Below the pieces are notes generated by a model. It worked only from the letters and a program-made list of their open reading frames with translations. It was not told the origin of the DNA and searched no databases. Source: Datnioides undecimradiatus (taxonomy: Eukaryota > Chordata > Actinopteri > Lobotiformes > Datnioididae). From it: a DNA stretch of 64,000 nt. Made by a program: the position numbers and the translations under genes. Of the stretch, positions 59,981 to 64,000 are shown in pieces; within the stretch, counting starts at the first letter, position 1, and the number at the start of each line of letters is the position of its first letter. The stretch covers positions 14,533,648 through 14,597,647 of the forward strand of contig WARS01000008.1 in the NCBI GenBank assembly GCA_008933995.1. The letters are read 5' to 3'.

Positions 59981-62900
59981 GGGCGGAGGATCTCTTATTT
60001 TACTGTCGGGAGCCCAGATTGATGTGTGCATTGATTTAGCTCTTGCAGCTTAAGTCACACTGAAACTGTACTAAAGCAGACTTGAAAGTTTTAAAATTTT
60101 AATCAGCTCTTTATTTTTAGAATTACCCCTTGAATTAAATTGTTTTTTTAATAGTTGAATTAAATGTTTTATTACCGGCTTTTAAAGGCATTTTATCCTC
60201 TCTTCCAATCCACCAGACACCTTTTAACAAAAGCAGTGATTTTGACCTCGCGGAGCATGGGAGTTGTTGGTCTTCCACTGCCTTGCTTGGTTAGTTTGTT
60301 TGTGTTATTGTGTGATTTCAGTGTTTTAAAGATTTGGATTTTGGATTTAGTCTTTATTCCCATCAGAAAAGGGTGGTCTCGCAGGAAGATAAAGCAGGTA
60401 TTATATTGTAAATATAGCGTATTCTTAAAATGATTTTGATTTACAGGTGAGCCTTTTTTGGGTTCAAACCCAATCAAGCAAAAAAAAAAACCAAAAACAG
60501 AAGATCATACACATCAAACACACTCTTTTTAACGATTTGTTAAAAAGAAGCTACACGCGTAAACAGGAAGTTTACAAAGAACTTGAAATGATTTATACCG
60601 TTTTCACAAACATAAAAAGAGTTTTCCGTGTGCATAAGTTTGCTTATTTAAAAGTAGCACCCCAGGGTTGCACCGTCCCCACCCATATGCACCAAGTACA
60701 GCATGGGATCTACACCAGAGACAGCCTGGAGACAGAGGGGCTCATGGGAGAAGGAGGATGAAGTCAATAGCAGGAGCTCAGGGAAGATGGAGGGAGGGCT
60801 ACCACTCTCTCTCTGCAGCGTAATCTTATCTTACGCTGGGCAAACCCCAACTCTGCATCTTCAGCATCGACTGAGCGATTGAGGCAAGAAGGCACACGTA
60901 ACGTATGGTGATTCAAAACAGTACATTTCTGTGTTGAAGATACCACACTTCCAAAAATTAAAGATTGAATTTTCAAGCCTAGACTGAAAAAAAAAAGAAA
61001 AATTCCTGCAGAAATAACGCTTCACCTCATCTTCCCTGCATGATTCTTCTCATAATAATTGAATTAAAGTGTTATTCAGTGAGAGTAACTGTAAGAGGCA
61101 AAGCATCAGATGTCTTTGCACTGCTGAATTGGCTTTAATAGGCCATATTTTCTCCTTAATATATTAATTTCAGGATATGGGTAGTGATTATTCAATTTAA
61201 TACCATGCCGTCTTCATGGAGAAACACACCCTACAGAAATATAGCTGTGTAATTTAATATAGATGAGGGGAGCGAGAGGTCCATTTCCTGCTGAGCTGCA
61301 CGTAACGTCTTGTTTTAAAGAAGACACGTTCAGCACCGCGGACAGCTTCCAAAGTTTTCATCTGGCATAAGAGCAAATGCAGCGCAAGGCCTGATGGGAT
61401 GGGAGAGGCTTGGATTGCGAGCGTGAGCAACATTACACGTGATCTCTCCTCTCTTTGTTTGGTTTACCACCGAGAATGAGTGACATTTGTCTAATACAGT
61501 CCTCCCGCCCCGAGTCTGACCTCTGAGAAGTCTCAGTTTGCCACGGCACGGATCCAAAAGGTAGTTTAAAGCCACCTCACAGGGGTGCTGATGACACCAG
61601 ATAGATTGGAAACAGGTAAGTGAATAAGGTCACTGCATAACCTGATTTCCTGTTTTATTCATAAACAATAAGCACATCCACTGTTTGTCTGTTATTTCCG
61701 GGCGCTGCTGGCACAAAGGGACGTTCAGATGTCGCGTAGCATTCAAATATTCAATCTAAAGGCGCTCAGCGAGTGCCGCGCAAACGTAATCAACACCACC
61801 ACCAGACTGCAATGTTTTCACTCTGCGTGATGGAGGCGTCGAGTCACAAAACCAGAGCGGTGAGACAGCAGGAAGTGGGATTCACCCGAGCAGACAGCGT
61901 TTTTCTTCCAACTCTCCAGTATCCAACAGTGTTGTTCATCACCTCAGGACAACCTGTAAGTTGTTGTTTAGTGCAGAGACGCACAACTGTGCCCAGTCAT
62001 AAGCTGTTACACCACCCTGTGTCAGAACAGGTTATGCATTCTTATTGTATTCTGTCTTTTTCAATACCAATGCTGTGCTCGGTTAATCTGTAGTAGACTT
62101 AAGAAGGCTGCAGGTCTGCTGAACCAAAGTACAGACGCAGACAAAGAGGCAGGTTTGAAGTTAAAGGCGTGTGTTTAGGATGCAAAGCTCATGAGCAGAT
62201 GAGAGACAGCTACGCAGACCGGGAGAGGAGACAAAGCAATAGGTGGCAGGGTGAGCTGTGAGCGGGGTTGCCACGCCCACACCACAGGCGCCCAGACACA
62301 GAAAGAGACAGACAGGACAGGGAGAAGCATTTGGTTACTGACTCCTCTGTCGTGTCTGTTATATCATTTCTCATGTGCATCATCATTTCTGTTTAAAGAC
62401 GGTTCACGCTTCTCTTGACCTTTCATGCTTTTCACTCTTTCACAACAAGGAACACAGGAGTAAATAGTTGGGGATTCATTTCAGTCATTGATAAATACAC
62501 CTTCGATGAGTTAGTGAGTATTTTATGTCAGCCGGGATGGGATTAAATCAAAATAAACGACAGCACCCACATTCATCACTTACACCCTTTCATACACTCT
62601 TTTAATCTTTTAATAGATGATATATTTAAAAGACTACAAATCGTTATTTAACTTTGGAAAAGAAGCAGAATCGACATTTCATTGACATTGAATTGAACCC
62701 TTATTTTATGGCAAAATCAATGCCAGGACGTCAAACTGTGTGTGTGTGTGTGTGTCTGTATGCGTGTGGGTGCACTGGTTTTTCTCCACTTGTGTATGCG
62801 CCATTGGCCGTGTCACAAATTAAAAGCAGCCCAAATGAGACACAGAACGAGGTCAAGGAGGAGAAAGTGAAGCGGGCCGTGTGAGATTTGTTGTTCTGGG

Positions 62901-63481
62901 ACTCTCACATGTAAAGTCAGTGCACGAGGCTTGGTGATCCACCTGCCACGCCTCACGCGCACACACACAAATCATCCCGTCTCCGTATCTGCGGCGCACG
63001 TAAGGCAATATACATACAGCATTAAGTTGATCTACAGCCCTTTCACGTTGCTTCACTCGCCCACTCCGTCCAGTCGGCTCTGCAAGTCACAACCTTCCAT
63101 CAGTCCCCACCCGCCGATCTGAAATAGACAATCTCACTGTTCACAACTTGGAAATAAATTATTGTTATCGTTGGCGATATGGGACACTACAGCACCGAGC
63201 AGACAAGTCAACGTTACTGTACTTTACTGTATGTGTGTCTTTACAGCGTAACTCTCACAGAGCTGCTGGAGGGAGTGAGTCCTCCTCTGCTGTGGAGCGA
63301 ACTTTCAAGCTGCACGTCCCCTTTTGGTTTGCGGTGTTTCCCGTCCGTGTCGCGCTGATTGCGTCAACATGGTTACTGCTGATTTGTGCAAAGAGTTATT
63401 CAATGATATAGGTTATGGATTACCTCTTATATGTATTCCATTTGTACAGTATTTGACATATTTATCATATCTTATTCTCAG

Positions 63482-63524
63482 GGAGATCATCCAGAGCCGT
63501 GAGCTTGTCTTGGACGCTGCCCAG
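63482..63524 (+). other. Weak micro-exon candidate (43 bp)
   Basis: The acceptor TCATATCTTATTCTCAG is good; the donor CCCAG/GTATCG is acceptable. One frame reads EIIQSRELVLDAAQ with GC-rich third positions (10-11 of 14). It needs a preceding exon ending in phase 2, so it does not join the trarg1 exon (phase 0), and no such exon was found. May be chance. Confidence 0.15.
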
Positions 63525-64000
63525 GTATCGTGTGACAAAAGGGCAATGAGTGATGGTCAGCGGGCTGCGTTTTGCAATCACGTCATCTATTACTGATGCA
63601 AATAGGTTGTAGTCCGCATTCAAAGTGGATGTGGGCCCGCATGAACTTCACTCTCCCTCGTCCCTGCCCTCTGAAACCTTACTGGTCCATGGTGCGGGTG
63701 TTTGTGACCGTTTGGCTACGACACCATCAGACCATCGGGTTGTTTTGCTCACCTTCAGTGGGGTTAAATGGGATTGCCCGATTATCTCTGCACTCTGGTC
63801 TCTTATTGTGTGGAAGATCCAGAGATTTCAAGAGCTGATCAGTTACTGGCATATCAGCTTTGTCATGTTTGGTGCGTTTGTCCAGAATAATATTATTATA
63901 TTATTGCTACGCTTTAATATTTAATATTTTGAAACATATTTTAGTGCAACTTGTATCTTATTTCATCAATAATCCTGTTGCTGTTGTTTTCCTAATCTCC

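Noticed and set aside
63324-63924. Overlapping ORFs at the right edge considered as part of a coding gene
   Set aside because: Three overlapping short frames of similar quality, no domain. Only the 43-bp splice-bounded piece was kept, as a weak candidate.

Overview
This window is vertebrate nuclear DNA, almost certainly from a teleost and probably a percomorph. The evidence is: introns with GT/AG borders; two recognisable vertebrate protein genes (a retinal co-chaperone, aipl1, and the first coding exon of a dispanin-family gene, trarg1); a microRNA hairpin with the fish-type mir-22a arms; very many (GT)n, (CT)n and (GATA)n microsatellites; and several decayed repeats of types I recognise from spiny-rayed fish genomes, such as one with a 'GGTTAGCTTAGCTTAGC' core and one with an 'AAAGGGATAGTTC' end. 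No prokaryotic, viral or plasmid feature was seen.

Layout, all genes on the + strand. 1-13.6 kb: no gene that I can support, only repeats and low-complexity DNA. 13.64-14.07 kb: a CpG-rich promoter with CCAAT boxes and a perfect CRE. 15.3 kb and 28.4 kb: two well-formed candidate exons flanking a mir-22a precursor at 26,690-26,777. I interpret this interval as a mir-22 host transcript comparable to mammalian MIR22HG, with the hairpin certain and the exon structure inferred. 28.5-44.8 kb: gene-poor, with two copies of a fold-back MITE-like element, a deletion derivative of another MITE-like family, a (GATA)19 array, and a weak candidate signal-peptide exon near 41.2 kb. 45,015-49,569: a complete six-exon aipl1 gene (330 codons plus stop), preceded by OTX/CRX-type sites and followed by an AU-rich stretch, a repeat copy and a poly(A) signal. 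51.9-53.0 kb: a CRE/ETS promoter and the first coding exon of trarg1 (132 codons). I could not find its later exon(s) in the remaining 11 kb, so they probably lie beyond the right edge. 53-64 kb: presumed trarg1 intron 1, with a hAT-like MITE, a TAGC-rich repeat and microsatellites.

The genes are not an operon and no functional cooperation should be assumed. In human, mir-22 and TRARG1 lie in 17p13.3 and AIPL1 in the neighbouring 17p13.2, so the grouping here reflects conserved synteny. The most interesting items are the mir-22a locus with its apparent host-transcript promoter and exons, the aipl1 3' end apparently shaped by a transposable-element copy, and a few open, spliced-looking short exons that match nothing I recognise.
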